Of a DNA stretch of 64,000 nucleotides, positions 1 to 14,700 are shown one piece after another (position 1 is the first letter of the stretch; each line of letters opens with the position of its first letter). The translations under genes were made by a program, and so were the position numbers. The stretch is from positions 51,685 through 115,684 of the forward strand of contig JAQJVL010002193.1 of NCBI GenBank assembly GCA_035578905.1, read 5' to 3'. The notes beneath the pieces are model-generated. The model was not told the origin of the DNA. It ran no database searches and saw only the letters and a program-made list of their open reading frames with translations. This DNA is from Stictocephala bisonia. Taxonomy: Eukaryota > Arthropoda > Insecta > Hemiptera > Membracidae.

Positions 1-500
1 ATAATATAAAATATATTTATTATTATAAATACATACTATTATATATCATTTTATTTGTTATATTACACTGAATATTTTACAATATGTTTTATGTACATAC
101 CTTCATTTTGAAAAATGTTGTGCATCCAAAACTGAAGAAAACATTTTTTTCATTGTTTTAGAAAAGTGTTCACTGTTACCATAGAAATAAAATAACACAA
201 ACAAACAAATCCAGGATAGCCATCTTGTTCAAAATTTAGTAAACTTTAAAAATGTATACAATATATACAAATGATTTGCTCAGCAAAAATTGGAAAGGAC
301 AAAAAACAAACGTAAACACCGGCGAGTCAACATGGCCAATCCTCCTTCACTGACTGTTACAGCTATTTTGTAAACAAATCACAATTCTCTCGATGCGTGT
401 AATCGATCATACTCGACTATCGATTATTCGGTATCATCTCCTGTTTCGATTGATACCACATAGAGTATTATTGACGGAACGATAATGCCAGAATAGCATA
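1..500. other. No gene seen (intron, AT-rich)
   Basis: AT-rich sequence inside the MYM gene. From about 385 to 470 there is a cluster of ATCGAT / TCGATT strings. No exon with usable splice sites was recognised on the minus strand. Confidence 0.5.
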
Positions 501-520
501 TGTAACAATGGACTGCACAG

Positions 521-580
521 TTGCCGACGCATCGGCAACTAACATTTACGAGACTTACTAAATTGCCGATGCATCGGCAA
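521..580. repeat. Pair of 18-bp palindromes
   Basis: TTGCCGATGCATCGGCAA at 563-580 is a perfect 18-bp palindrome. TTGCCGACGCATCGGCAA at 521-538 differs by one base. They lie 42 bp apart immediately before the truncated LINE reading frame. Confidence 0.8.
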
Positions 581-2428
581 TTAACAACAGGAGGGTTAAA
601 TTCAGGAAAAAAAGCAAGTGGTCTATTTTTAGATATAAAAAAAGCTTTTGATGCTGTAAATCATGATATACTTTTAAAGAAACTGTTTGATTGTGGTATA
701 AGAGGTAAAGTGTATAATTGGTTTCAAAGTTATTTATCAAACAGAAAGCAATGTGTCAAAATTAAATGTTTACAGTAAATTGGGTATAATAAAATTTGGA
801 GTACCACAGGGGTCAGTTTTGGGTGCAATTATATTTTTAATTTATATAAATGATCTTTGTAATGGACAATTTTTTGGATCTTTAACATATTTTGCTGATG
901 ATACAGCATTATCATATGAAGGGGAGAATTGGTTGCAAATTAAAGAATTAATTAATGCTGATCTAAAATTATTGCAATATTGGTTTAATAAAAATCACAT
1001 GCTGTTAAGTCCTGAAAAAACAAATTTTATTAATTTTAGTCTAAGAAAAAAGTTGCATTTAGTAATGATGTAATATATCCATGTGCAGATTGTTTGTGTC
1101 ATAACACATTTTACTGTAGCACAAAGTGTTCTATAGTTGGCAAAGTAGAAAAGATCAAATATTTGGGTATCGTGCTAGATGATGAGCTAAATTGGAAAGC
1201 TCACATCAAAAACTTGAAGTCGAAATTAAATAATGGTACATTGAGAATTTTCTATTTTTTAAAATCAATTTGTAGTAAAGATGTTTTACGGATGCTTTAT
1301 TTTTCCTTGGTGCATAGTAGGATGAATTATGGTCTTTCTTGTTGGGGGGGAACGTATGAAACAAACTTAAAGCCAATTGTAGTTCTACAAAAAAAGTTTC
1401 TAAGAACTATACTATGTAAAGGAAAGATGGAACCATCTCATCCGCTTTTTATAAATAATAAAATATTACCATTAAAATACATGTTTGTTTTCAAAGTATT
1501 AAATATCTTTTACAACATGAGTGGAAATTTACCAGAAATAAATAATGATTTTAAAAATGCATTAAGAAATCCAAAAGTATTTTCTATTCCAAAACCTAAC
1601 ATTACATATTTTGAGAAATGCTATTTATTTCAAGGACCAAGAATGTACAATAAATTGCCAATGGAAGTAAGAAATTGTAAAAGTAAATTTTCATTTAAAA
1701 AGAAGCTACTTTTTTGGCTTTTCAATCAAGATAATGTAAATGTATTAATTAACATTCAAGTTTGACATTTGGTATGATCTAGAGTTGCGTGTGGGCAGGG
1801 GTGTGTCTTAGTGTGTGTAGGTGTGTGTGTAACGGTGTGAAAGAAATAAGTGTGAGTCTATTTTACATATAGAAATATTTTAATGTATTTTTGTTTACTT
1901 CGTTTAGTTAATATAGAGCAGGTTTAGTTTTTCTTTGAATTATTATCATTACAGAGTCTATATTCTATTTTCTTGTAAGTATTATAGCTTGTTTTATATA
2001 ATTATTTTCTACAATGAATTGTTTTATCCTCTCTTCGTGTCTGACATTTTTATGTTTATTTTAGTTGGCTGGAACCTCTAAACAGGCATTGCCTTAGAGG
2101 CCCTATATTTTTCTTGAAAAATTGGGTTTTAAATAGATAGTATGTTATATTGATTTCTTTGTCTTCCTCAAATTAACTCTTATTTGTGTATTTTCTATAT
2201 TTAATTTTTAAGTTTTATATCAACATTTCAGTACTTTATCAAATTATTTGTATAATTTTATTTTTTAGAAACTCTGTATCTATAAATGTAATATAACATC
2301 GTAATAATAGGAGAGGAAGAATTTGAGAGGTTTTCTTTGTTTTACATATTGTCTGTTTATAAATGTATAATTGTAATTGTAAAAAAATTTTTTCAAGAAA
2401 AATAAAAAATTATTCTATTCTATTCTAT
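521..2428 (+). mobile_element. LINE (non-LTR retrotransposon), 5'-truncated, frameshifted
   Basis: Reverse-transcriptase blocks appear in order: FLDIKKAFDAVNHDILLKKL (about 625-690), GVPQGSVLG (about 799-825), YFADDTALS (about 888-914), NKNHMLLSPEKT (about 985-1020), then KYLGIVLDDELNW and a C-terminal region to the stop at 1763-1765. The frame shifts near 760 and again between about 1050 and 1090, so the product is broken. A 3' UTR of about 660 bp follows and ends at a (TTCTA)n-type tail at 2410-2428, typical of CR1/jockey-like LINEs with microsatellite tails. The endonuclease and N-terminal RT are absent. It sits in an intron of the MYM gene, on the opposite strand. Confidence 0.85.
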
Positions 2429-2654
2429 GTTCAATCATGAGAGGTGATATCAGAAAGACTATTTAGATGTAAAGTAATAATCATGGAAAACTTCTATTTC
2501 ATTTAAATTTCAGTCTGAAATACTTATCCAGGTGTTTGAACACAGCAGGATTTAACCACTATTATATTAAAAAATATGTTACCGAGTTATAAAACGTCTT
2601 AATAAAGTTATTTAAATAGCTGTAAATTAGTGGTGATCCTTGATTAGGACTGAC

Positions 2655-2731
2655 CTTGATGCTGCTGTCTTTGCTGGTAATCTGGCCGTTGGTTAGTGAA
2701 GTGACAGATGATATCACAGGTACTGGACCTC
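2655..2731 (-). CDS. woc: MYM-finger gene, exon 9 (last exon inside the window)
   Basis: Acceptor TTCTGTCTTAG|GA and donor ATCAAG|gtcagt delimit 77 bp. In the carried frame it reads GGPVPVISSVTSLTNGQ followed by a Ser/Lys-rich end, a low-complexity spacer typical of the region after the MYM array. Phase 0 at the donor means the gene continues to the left, beyond position 1. Confidence 0.72.
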
Positions 2732-5700
2732 CTAAGACAGAACATGCGTAGTTGGCATTTAGTGATATTCAAAAACAAAATACATAAAGTAAGGTACAAA
2801 ATTGCATCTACCGGATGTGCTTCTTTGAACATGATTTTAATGTAAGAGATGTTGAGCAAACAATAGAACACTACAACAACGACTTGGCACGTTTCCATTC
2901 CTTGATCATTCCTACATGAATTAATCTATTTCTCAGTATAATCAGTTTTTGTTGGTTCTGTGAAAAATAAACTATATTTTTATCCCTTTAGGACTTTGCA
3001 TTTTAACTAACTACTGCTAGTTTTCTAGGATTTGGCTAGTCCAAAGTAATTGGGAAGGCTATTTTGGACAAAATTTTGCATAAGACCATTCCATGATACG
3101 TACAATTTTATTTTCAAATTAATAAGAAAATTAAAGAAAATGTGAGTATAAAAATAACTATGTTAAATAATTTAATAATTCATTTTTTTGATTAATTAAA
3201 TTTCATACGGCTTTTAGTGGGGAGAGATGCCCACAGTTAATCAAGACACGGTTCCACAATTAAGGCAAAAAGTCTCACTGCCTTTTGTTATAACAGATTT
3301 CTCTTCTTCTTTTTTATTTGCAACTCCCCAGCTCTCTCTTTTCAGTCATTACATAAAAATATGTATCAGATCAAAAGAACAGATTACTGAAAGAGCCAGT
3401 CTCTCACAACTGCTAGTATACATACAACTGCATATAATGAATCATAATTTACAATATATATATACTCATACTCATTGATCTGCTTAAAATTGAAAATACA
3501 CCTTTATCCAATAAATAATAATTGGGTTGTATGACTGTGCTATACCTACAAACAAACTAAGTATAACATTAAACAATGTTGTAACAAAAATCGCTTTGAA
3601 ACGATTTTCTTCATTTGATAAGTTTTTCATCCATCTTCTGAGATTGTTTTTAATCTTGGATTATTGTCTTTCCAGAAATCCATAACCTCAGAAAATCAGG
3701 AGTTGACTATAGGTATTCAAAAGGATATTTATTATTATGGCCATGCTATCTTTGAAATAATTGTAAGTTAAAAACATTTATGACTGTTATATATTGATTG
3801 GTATTTATTAGTATGCATTCCCCGAATGTCAGATTTTTTTACTTTCATCTTTTGATTTTAATTTATTATAACAAACTATAAAATGAAATACTATGTCTAT
3901 ACATACAATTTTAATTTTTAGACTCTCGATAAATAAATCTTCTCTGAGAATCTGGGTACCCATGAAATGCCGTAAGGTCTTGGATTCCACAAAGTACAAT
4001 CCCTCACATTTACCTCCCAGTAAAAGAGAGAAGGCATATTTTTGTCGATAAAACTGCTAAAAAGTGGAGGGACCCAGGAAATGGTAATATATACACACAA
4101 TACAAGAAACTTCCATCTTTTAATAATTCTTCGTTTGGTCAGAAAGGATTAAACTATATTGGAGTCAAAATTCACAATAAAATTTTAGATGATATGATAA
4201 ATAAACAAACATAACAAAATTCAAAAGAAAATTAAAATAAAATTTATTAGAAATAAAAATTTATAAATTAGAAGAGTTTTCAGAATAATTGTTTCTTTTA
4301 TAAAAAAAACAATGTTACTAATATCTTGTGTTTATTATGAACCTTGTGTAGGATAAAACTAACTTCTGGTATAATGTTCACCCTTAGGACTACTTAGGTA
4401 GTCTAAAGGAGGAGCACCAGTAATGTTTTAAGCACTAACATATTTTTAACTGTTTTCTTTATAAAAGTCCAAAAATGAGAGTCAATAACAAAGATTTATT
4501 TTTCCACAATTAATTGTGTAACACCAGTGCTATGTGTAAAAATAGCAATGAAGAGATTTGAATGTAAAAATATACCTATTTCAGTGCCATATGTAGTATT
4601 ATAACAGTATAATCTGTGTGTGAGTGATAAGGGTAAACGTACCTGTAGGTATGGGAGGATCGTTACTGCCCGGCAGTGTGATGGGGGATTTACTGTACTG
4701 TTGCTGGAAGTTCATTACACAGGGGTAGGTGCAGAAGTTCCGAATAGTCGCATCACTCATTGTTAGGTGGTACTGCGCCTGTGCCACTGACATGCACATG
4801 TCACACTTTATTCTGGAATGAAACTCAAATTTAAAAACAAAAGGCAACTTCAAGAGAAACATGACACAAGTTTAATACTTCATTAAACTAATTTTACTGT
4901 ACTCAAACCAAAAGTCGTAAAATACTATGATAAATACAGGATATCAAAGAAGAATCCACCAAGGCTAACCAACTGAATAAGGCAGTGAGGACTAGCAGTA
5001 GATTCCTCATTGCTAAGCTGTTTAAAATTTTTTAAAAAATAAAATAGCTTCCAGAGCTGTGCAATATAGCTCCTACGGAATGAAACACAGAGAGGCACTT
5101 CTCAGAGAGTTCAAAAAGATCCTATCTACTCTGAATCTCCCCATTATGCAACATATCACACAACATGCAAGGTGACTTAAATCTAGAAAACCACTCCTCC
5201 GAATAGCTTCCCAGTTAATTCCAAACGTATTTAGCCAAAAACCAACTGGAAATTGTCAAGCAATTGGCTTGGTGCATGTTTGACAATTGAAACAAGTTTC
5301 TAAAATCAGGCCTTCCGACCATCTTCGATGGATGAACCTTCCTTGTGAGGAATGGAATTCCTGGATGAGTGTTCTTTAATCTAACCTAATGTTTATGTAC
5401 ACAGCCTTTCTACATACCACTTGGAGGATTAAGCTTGTTGACATTTTTTGCAAACAAAAATAATAGTGCAACATAGTGCCAATTAACTAATGAAACTGTG
5501 AGTCCTTAAATAATCTGCCACTTCCCACAGGTGCTCCCCATTCATTATAAAATTCCGGTTCTCATGTCAAAATATAAATAAACTATCTTGGTAATACTTA
5601 CAATAATTAACTATTGAAATCGTTTAAAACATTAATTTTACCTTCGTGAGGAAACTGCGTTGATCGACACTTGGTAGAGTGTCATACAATTTAGTGAACA

Positions 5701-8700
5701 CATCATCAACACTTGGCCAGTGTTTAGTATTCTTTTGATCATGTCGAAGTTATATTTTTTAACCTATAACAACATATAAACTATCAAACAAATACTTAAA
5801 TATAACTTAAAATTAGCAGTTCACGGAAATATACCATTATTTTGATTATTTTGTTAAATTATTAATATTTTTGTAAGAAATCTTTCATTACATTGGCCGG
5901 TGCATATTCTCTCTTTTCAGAACAAATAAAATTGTTTTTTTATACAATGCAGGTAACCCTAACAAAGGTTTTTCCTTCGGGGTGCCGAACTTTTTTTCAC
6001 AAAAATTATTTAATCATATATAAAGTAGACAGTTTAATTTGTTGTTTATTACATTAGGTTTATTTTTGTATTATTGAACTTTTTTTTTTTTTTTTTGTGA
6101 AATAAAGATAATTTTGGAATTGAATTGAATATAGATTATTAGTTATAAAACTGACATGTTCCAATAAATATTGTACTTACTTACAAATCAAGGTAATGTA
6201 TTATATAATTTAATATGACAGTATTTATATGTTTAAGACACTCAAAGAAAAAGATAATATTATCACATTAAAGCCTATCAAATTATGTGACTACCATTTA
6301 AATGTAAGATTAAATCACTTACTTGGAATATTCTGTCTTACAGCTCAAAATAACTGTTTGTAAGCTCAGTACATGTTTCGACATAAGGACGTCATCATCA
6401 GCTGGACAAAATGTGAAGTAGTCATTGTATTAACGACATAGTCATGAAAATTAAATTAATACACAAATAACACAAAACGCACAGTTAAAAGACAAATAAC
6501 ACATACTATAGACAGAGACCTGTCAAACCTCAACACGCACGCACTGGCAGTTGTGGACAGACTAACCCCTTCTTCTTCCACCTTAACCAGGCTTATCATA
6601 GTTGTTAACAGCTGCCATGTAATCGGTGGAGGCGATAAGTGAATTAAAGACAGAATTTGAGGCAAACTGAAGTTTGTCGTTGATAATGAGCTCATCAGGG
6701 TTGTTGCTTTATGAATTTCAAATTCTTCCAACGTATCCTTCCTTTTCCCCTTATTACATACATGTAATATTTGTAGGTTGTCATTTATTCCACCAACTGA
6801 ATGATTATGGTCGAGTAAATGTTGGCTAAAAGTGGACTTCTATTTAGTGAACTTAGGGTTGGGGCTCTTTAATCAGCCCCAACCCTAATTTAAGTTAACA
6901 GATGTTCTTTAAATCTGGTACTAAACCGCCATCCCATTTGACCGATATAAATGCTTGGACAGTCAGAGCAATTTAATTTATATATTCCGGTTTTTTCGAG
7001 CTTATTTTGCGGATTACTATTAGTGTTCAAGGAGGTTTGATCTATTAAATGCTAGTTTCAAATTTAGTTTTTCTTAATGCCGATGTTTGTTTAGACAGTA
7101 TTGGATGTTGTGGCACACAAACATATTTAGTTGAGCCATTGTTGGCAATGGTGTTTAAATTGTTGACATCCATAAATATTTTATTCTTATGTTTAGAAAT
7201 AAGCTTGTCCACAATGTTGCTCCTGTAACCATTGGCCTTGTCAACATTTTTTATTATCGCGACCTCTGTATTGTAGTTTTCATTATTCAACGGTACATTT
7301 AAGAAGAGCCTATGGACCAATGAGTTATACGCCCCCATTTTTTGTACATGTGGGTGATAAGAACTAGCATGGATTGTCTGGTCAGTTGTAGTAGGTTTTT
7401 GATATATAAATTAATTTGGAATATATAAATTAAAATGCTCTGATTGTCCAAGCATTTATATATGTCAAACGGGACGGCGGTTTGATACCAGATTTAAAGA
7501 ACATCGACCCAACCCTAAGTTCACTAAACAGAAGTTCACTTTTAGCCAACATTTACTCGACCATAATCATTCAGTTGGTGGAATAAATGACAACCTACAA
7601 ATATTACATGTATGTAATAAGAGAAAAAGGATGGATACGTTGGAAGAAGTTATTATCAACATTATCAATGACAAACTTATCACAGGTCAGCTGTTAACAA
7701 CTACGATAAGCCTGGTTAAGGTGGAAAGAAGGGGCTAGTCTGTCCACTACTGCCGGTGCATGCGTTTTGAGGTTTGACAGGTCTGTCTATAGTACGTGTT
7801 ATTTGTCTTTTAATTGTGCGTTTCATGTTTTTTTTGTATTAATTTAATTTTCATGACTATGTCGTTAATCTAATAACTACTTCACATTTTGTCCAGCTGA
7901 TGATGATGTCCTTATGTCGAAACATGTACTGAGCTTACATACAGTTATTTTGAGCTGTAAGACAGAATATTCCAAGTAAGTGATTTAATCTTACATTTAA
8001 ATGGTAGTCGCATAATTTGATAGGCTTTAATGTGATAGTATTATCTTTTTCTTTGAGTGTCTTAAACATATAAAGAAGATGCAAGATATAATCCAGTGAT
8101 CCAAATGATAAAAGTTGATGTATATATCTTATTTTCGGCCACTAGTGTGATATTATATGTTACGTCAACCTTATAAAGAAGATGCAAGATATAATCCAGT
8201 GTTCCAGTGATCCAAGTGATAAAAGTTGATGTATATATCTTATTTTCGGCCACTAGTGTGATATTATACGTTACGTCAACCTTATAAAGAAGATGCAAGA
8301 TATAATCCAGTGTTCCAGTGATCCAAGTGATAAAAGTTGATGTATATATCTTATTTTCGGCCACTAGTGTGATATTATATGTTACGTCAACCTTATAAAG
8401 AAGATGCAAGATATAATCCAGTGTTCCAGTGATCCAAGTGATAAAAGTTGATGTATATATCTTATTTTCGGCCACTAGTGTGATATTATACGTTACGTCA
8501 ACCTTATAAAGAAGATGCAAGATATAATCCAGTGTTCCAGTGATCCAAGTGATAAAAGTTGATGTATATATCTAATTTTCGGCCACTAGTGTGATTTTAT
8601 ACATTACGTCAACCTTTCTGCAAAGTTAACTGAAATTAGTTTAAATTTGATTTTTGAATGTAGAAGTGATTTTATATTGTTTTGTGTGGATTAACAATGT

Positions 8701-11700
8701 TCACAGTTCATTTTGATCGATCCTGTCAATAAGAATAAAAATAACAGCTGACAAACTTTTATGTTGTTATTGTCTGGACTGGATGACCGTCGCCATTAGT
8801 TGCGTAGCAACAATCAAACAGTTATTGGGTTTTTATTTTGTCAGTTACTTGCTAATACTTCAACAAAGAATTGGGATCTGACACGACGAGAAAAGTATTG
8901 AAAAACCTAATCATGTGTGTGAAAGTAGTAAATGACATTGAAGACCCTCAGACCTTCCATATAATAATTATTTATCTTAATTTTATACATAAATAATATA
9001 ATAAAATTATTTTATTATATTATTTATAATAATATAATAAAATAATTTATACAGATTAATTCATACTGATAAATTAATCTGTATTACGTATTATTTACTG
9101 TACAGATTATTTATACAGTAAATAATAAAAGATTATTTATACAGTAACGTATAGTGATAGTTATTATTGTTTTTATGACAACTGAATAACTTTTATTACA
9201 TTTGTGCTCATGAAATTCTCTACAATTTGTATATTTTTTAATTGTTTCTGGGTTTATTGTAACTTTTGTGACAGAAGTCCAAACTTTAACAACTTTTTTT
9301 GAAAAGTAAAAAGTTGTGTTTAAGAACATAAGGAAATTTTTAATTAATAAAGATAATTGTTTTTTAATAAATGTTAATTTTGCATTCTTTTCTGGTTTCA
9401 GGGATATATAACATGTCATACATTTGTAATTATTACTTATTTTTTATAAATGTTCAATTAAATACTTTCAGCCAATTGATAACCAAAAGCCGTTATCAAT
9501 TTTAGGTTTTATATTGTTCACTTGGAGGATTAAACATGTAATTAGTTTCTGTGTTTGTTAATACACAAAGTTAAAGTTTGAATTTTAGAAAATTAGAAAA
9601 GTAATAAAACAACATCAGCTAGGTGCTTCAAGCATGATTGGGTATGATCCTTGATTATATACACCTACAATAGATATTCCATCTGATAGAAATATTTGTG
9701 CCTGTAATTTTGTTAGTTAGCGAGGCCCGCAACCACAGCTGGTTTAAACTGTATTACATTTATATGGCACTATACTGGCGTTCCACAATGGACCACAAAA
9801 ACAGCTGATATTTTGAGGCAGAAAATTTATAATTGGATGGGAAATCTATTTGTGTATAAAATCAATGGTAGTATAAAATGTATTATATAGTTCATTCTTA
9901 TTTTGATCCATTTAATAATAATTTATTATGAAAAATTTTAACAAAAAAGAAGAAAAACACCCTAAAAACAAAGTGTTTTATAAAAACTTTAGGATACAGT
10001 AAGAAGTGTAACTGGGCAGATGGCTGCAAACACACTGATTCATGTACTTAGGACACAATAATTCTCCAGAAAAAACTATAATTACTGGAGTGTTTGATTT
10101 ATATACAAAATTTAATGATTAATCAACTTACCTTACACCAATTACAAGGAACTATTTTTCGCTTTGCAAGTATATATACATTCATACAGGTTTTACAACA
10201 GAAATTATGGGGAATCCCTTCATAAAATATATTGAATTTCTCTCCATTGGCTTCTTTATCAAAGTACTTCTTACACATATCACACCTATCTGAAACAAAG
10301 CAATTTACAATTCAGCCGGCTGTATATAAGTTGAAACTTATGAAAGATAGGCCTCTTAAGTTTAAAATTGAATATCTTATTGAAAAGCGATACTATGAGG
10401 TTCCTAACTTTCTTTCCTAAAAAGAGAGTCCATTCATTTCTTACTAATAAATTTTCTGCTGTCTCTAAACGGCCGCAGTTATTACTGCCTTCAATTTAGA
10501 TATAAGAAGATTGATCCCATGCCCTGTGAAGAGGGTCTACTGGACGACAATATAGGTAAAGGTAATGATTTAGATTTATTATTCAGCTACAATTTAAAAT
10601 AATTCAGGTAGCTTAGATGTGTTGAACAACAGGTGTATGACAAACAGGATGAAGCTCAATGCGAGAAAGTGTCAGGTCATAACATTCCATTGTTGCCTAT
10701 CGCCAATAATATACTACTATACTGTTATTAGAGACGTTATTGCAAGAGTGACTGAAGTGAGGAACCTTGGCATTATACTGATACCCTCATTGAATCCTAA
10801 ATTTCATATAAATAACATCTGCAGCAGAGCATATAGAACCCTTGGTTTTGTTTGTCGTTATTCTAAGCGTGATGCTCTCTTTGTCATCCTCTGTCTCACT
10901 CTAGGCTGCCGCGCAACAAGCTCGACTTATATTCTGTTCAGCGAGAGTTGAGAGGGAGGCTCCGCCTAGACTATCACTGTCACAAGGGCACAGGGCAATA
11001 AAAAGAGGATGTCCACATGGACCTTTAATTATCAACAAGATTGATTCATTGGCACCCGATCGGCAGGCTCAGGCAATATGGACAGTTCACCACTATAGCA
11101 ACATGTGAACGCCTGTGAATCGGCCTACCGCCTACAGCACACCAGCAAATGGTGGAAATTCAGTCTCAAATCTCGCTGAATATAGGGGTTCACCACTGTA
11201 CGTACAGCGGTATTGATCCACCAGCCCACCCATACACGTACAGTGGTATAGACTCACCAGCCCGCCCATACACGTACAATGGTGTTGAGAAGCACAGCTG
11301 CTATGGAGACACTATACTGTGCTTTGGTTTGTACCGTGCTTTGGTTTGTCAGATCTTAGAGTATGGTTCTCTAACATTGAGCCGCATCAGAAGTATTTGT
11401 GTGAAGAACTTGGAACAGATGCACCGTCACTTTGTCAGAATAGTGGCAGTAAAGATTGGGTTCTTATATCATCAAGTTCCAGTTGTGGGCTTGGCTCAAG
11501 AATTCATTTCCTGATCTTGAAATATTTTGAGCGTAAGATGGTTAACATTTATTTTGATAAATGTATCTTGGATCAGCAATTATTATTATTCATTTAAATA
11601 TTAAGAAATAAGGTAAAAAATACAGAAGCGTTTGTAAAAATAAGTTGTCAGAAAGCACTGCATCAATTGCAGATAACATGGCTAAATTGCACTTACTTTA

Positions 11701-14700
11701 AAGGCACTTTGTATTATCCACCTGTTCGAAACTGCTGTGAAATTTGTGTTGAATGAGCAAATATAATACTTGTGAGACTGATTTTTGGAGTAATGTAGTT
11801 AGTAACTTTTTCATGCCATCCAGAAAAAAAAGAATAGTATTTACTTCCTTTATGTATACAGATGACTGCATTTAAGGTAATTTTTATTTTCTAATTCAAG
11901 TATAATCTTTACATAAACCTTGACTGTTTCAAAAGTGAGTTTGCTAAAGAAGACTGGAGTTGTGTACTCAACACTAACAATGCTGATGAAGCTTATCACA
12001 CATTTTTAACAACTGTGACAAGGACCTTAGACTAAGCGTGGCCAAAGAAAATGAACAGATTTAAACACAGTTCCAAGCTGAAATTAGTTTATGATGAAGA
12101 GGCTAACCAGCTGAAAGAATATTATCTTAAAGTTTTTCACAAGTATGAGATGACAGGAAGCGCAAGAGACAAGGAAACAATGCTATCTGTTAAAAGAAAC
12201 TATGACAACAAACTCAGAAATCTTAAAGTTAACTGTGTGGAAGAGCATATAACTAAAGCAAATAATAAATCGAAGGCTCTTTGGAATGTAATTAATGCTG
12301 AAAAGCAATGTAAGAAAAAGCAGGATTACCTTACTCGCCTAGAAATGAATGGGAATATTTTAGTAGAACCAACCCTCATTGCCGGAATCAACTACAAAGT
12401 CCAGTTATAACTCTCCCAAACAGTCACCAAAATTTAAATCTTACCCCTCTTATTTTAACTCCTACTGATGAAAATGAAGTATTGAAGACAATTGCTACAT
12501 TCAAACCTTCCTTATCTTCCGGTATAGATGAAGTTCCAGCCAAAGCTATAAAACTCTGTGCAAAACAATTAGCAACTCCTCTGGTTGACATTATAAAAAA
12601 ATCATTCAGTATGGGCCAGTTTCCTTCTGCCCTTAAAATCTCAAAAATTTATCCAAAATTCAAACAAGGATCAACTACAGACCCCAAAAATTACAGACCA
12701 ATACAGACCACTGGTTTTAACATTCTCTATAAACTATCCCTATAAACTAATTGAAAAAATTGCTTCATCAAGAATTCTGGGTCATCTTGAAAGGCACGAT
12801 CTATTAACCAAAAAGCAACATGGTTTCCTTAACCCATTCCCCTACTTTGACGGAACCATTCCGCGCCGCCGATAAGGGGCCCAGCTATACAATGACGGAA
12901 CAGTTCCGCGACTGTAATAGTACGTTTGTTTCGTAACAGGTAGCAGCACTAATCAGTCTGTTTCGTTCCTATGGTTTCGTACTGAGTTTATCTTGTTGTT
13001 TCTTTTATTTTATGGGCTGTGGAGAACGTTAGAAGTCAGCTGTTAGTGACGTCACCTGTCAGTGTACCAAGCCAAGCCAGTGTAGTTGTTTGTAAACAAC
13101 CATGGCTGATCGTGCGTTGCGAAATAGTGAAATAGATCAGTATATTGTTGATTTAGATGACACTTTATTGAGTGATGAAGATATTGGGGCTTTTGACCGT
13201 ATAACAAGAGAACAGTTATTATCAACTGACGATGAATATTCCGATGAGGAACTTACTGTCACTGACAACAGGCCTACAACTGCTACGATAAATAACATTG
13301 TTCAAGGTAGGCCTACACCTAATATTGATACTATTAGTGATACATCGGACGATGAAGTGATAAATATAGTAAACCAAGATAGGCCTACTACTCCTAGTAA
13401 TGATAATGTGCAAAACATAATTGAATTAGTTGCCTTAGGGAGATTAGGACAGTTAGAAACTCAATTTATTTGGGAAGAAGCTCCAAATGAACCACAACAT
13501 TTTGTCTTCCATGGGGAGAATATTGGGGTCAATATACCTGATTCTGAACATCTAAATTCAGAACTAAAAGTATTTTTACAGTTTTGTAATTATGATTTTT
13601 TTGAAAAAATAGCTGTGGAAACTAACAGATATGCACAAAAATGTTTATCAGATCCAAACCGTAAAAAGCTAAAAGATGACAGTAATTGGGTGGATGTAAC
13701 CACAGATGATATTCAGGCCTTTTTAGCAATCACAATACTTATGAGTGTAATAAAAAAGCCTACGCTTCAATCTTACTGGTCTAAAAGAAAAGTAATTGAA
13801 ACAAAGATTTTTACAGAGGTTATGTCCCTAAAACGATTCCAGATTATTATGCGTTTTCTGCATTTTAGTAATGATGAGGAAACTAATGCTTCAGATAAGC
13901 TAAAAAAGATTAGGCCTATTATTTCTTATTTTGAAAAGAAGTTTTTAGAAAATTACACCCCAGATCAAAACATGTCCGTAGATGAAAGCCTTATGAAATT
14001 CCGGGGTAGACTATCTTATATCCAATTCAACAGAACCAAGCGAGCCCGATTTGGAATTAAATTTTTCAAGTTATGTGAATCAAAATCTGGCTATTGTTCT
14101 GCATTTGAAATTTACACAGGGAAAACTGACACACCAAAGGGAGTGTTAGTAAGTGAAGAAATAGTGTTGAAAATAATGAAACCCTTTTTGAATAAGGGCT
14201 ACATATTACATATTGATAACTGGTATTCATCACCACAGCTTTACCATAAATTGTTAGAGAGCATGACTTATGCAGTAGGGACGGTAAAGATGAATAGGAA
14301 ACATATGCCTACCCACCTGAATCATACTCAGTTACAAACAGGGGAAGCAACACGTTGCAGTAGCAATGGTATTTTAGCAGTAAGATGGATGGATCGGAAA
14401 GCAGTCAATGTTATAACTACAAGACACAGTGATATTGAATTTCAACCTACAGGAAAACGGTCCAGACCTACCAGAAATACCCCTAGCTCGGAAATTTGTA
14501 AGCCTCAGGCAATAATAGATTATAACAGTGGTATGCTGGCAGTTGACAGACAAGATCAAGTGCTTGCTTATAATCCAGTTATGAGGCGTTACTCTAAAGG
14601 CTACAAAAAGATATTTTTTTATTTATTTGAGATGGCTTTATTCAACTCTTATGTGGTATTTACCCAACTTAGTGGAAAAGATCAGCAATTTTCAGACTAC

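Noticed and set aside
8062..8520. 152-codon minus-strand protein
   Set aside because: Purely the translation of a 111-bp satellite.
8068..8617. CRISPR array
   Set aside because: Units are contiguous and 111 bp with no spacers, in a eukaryotic genome.
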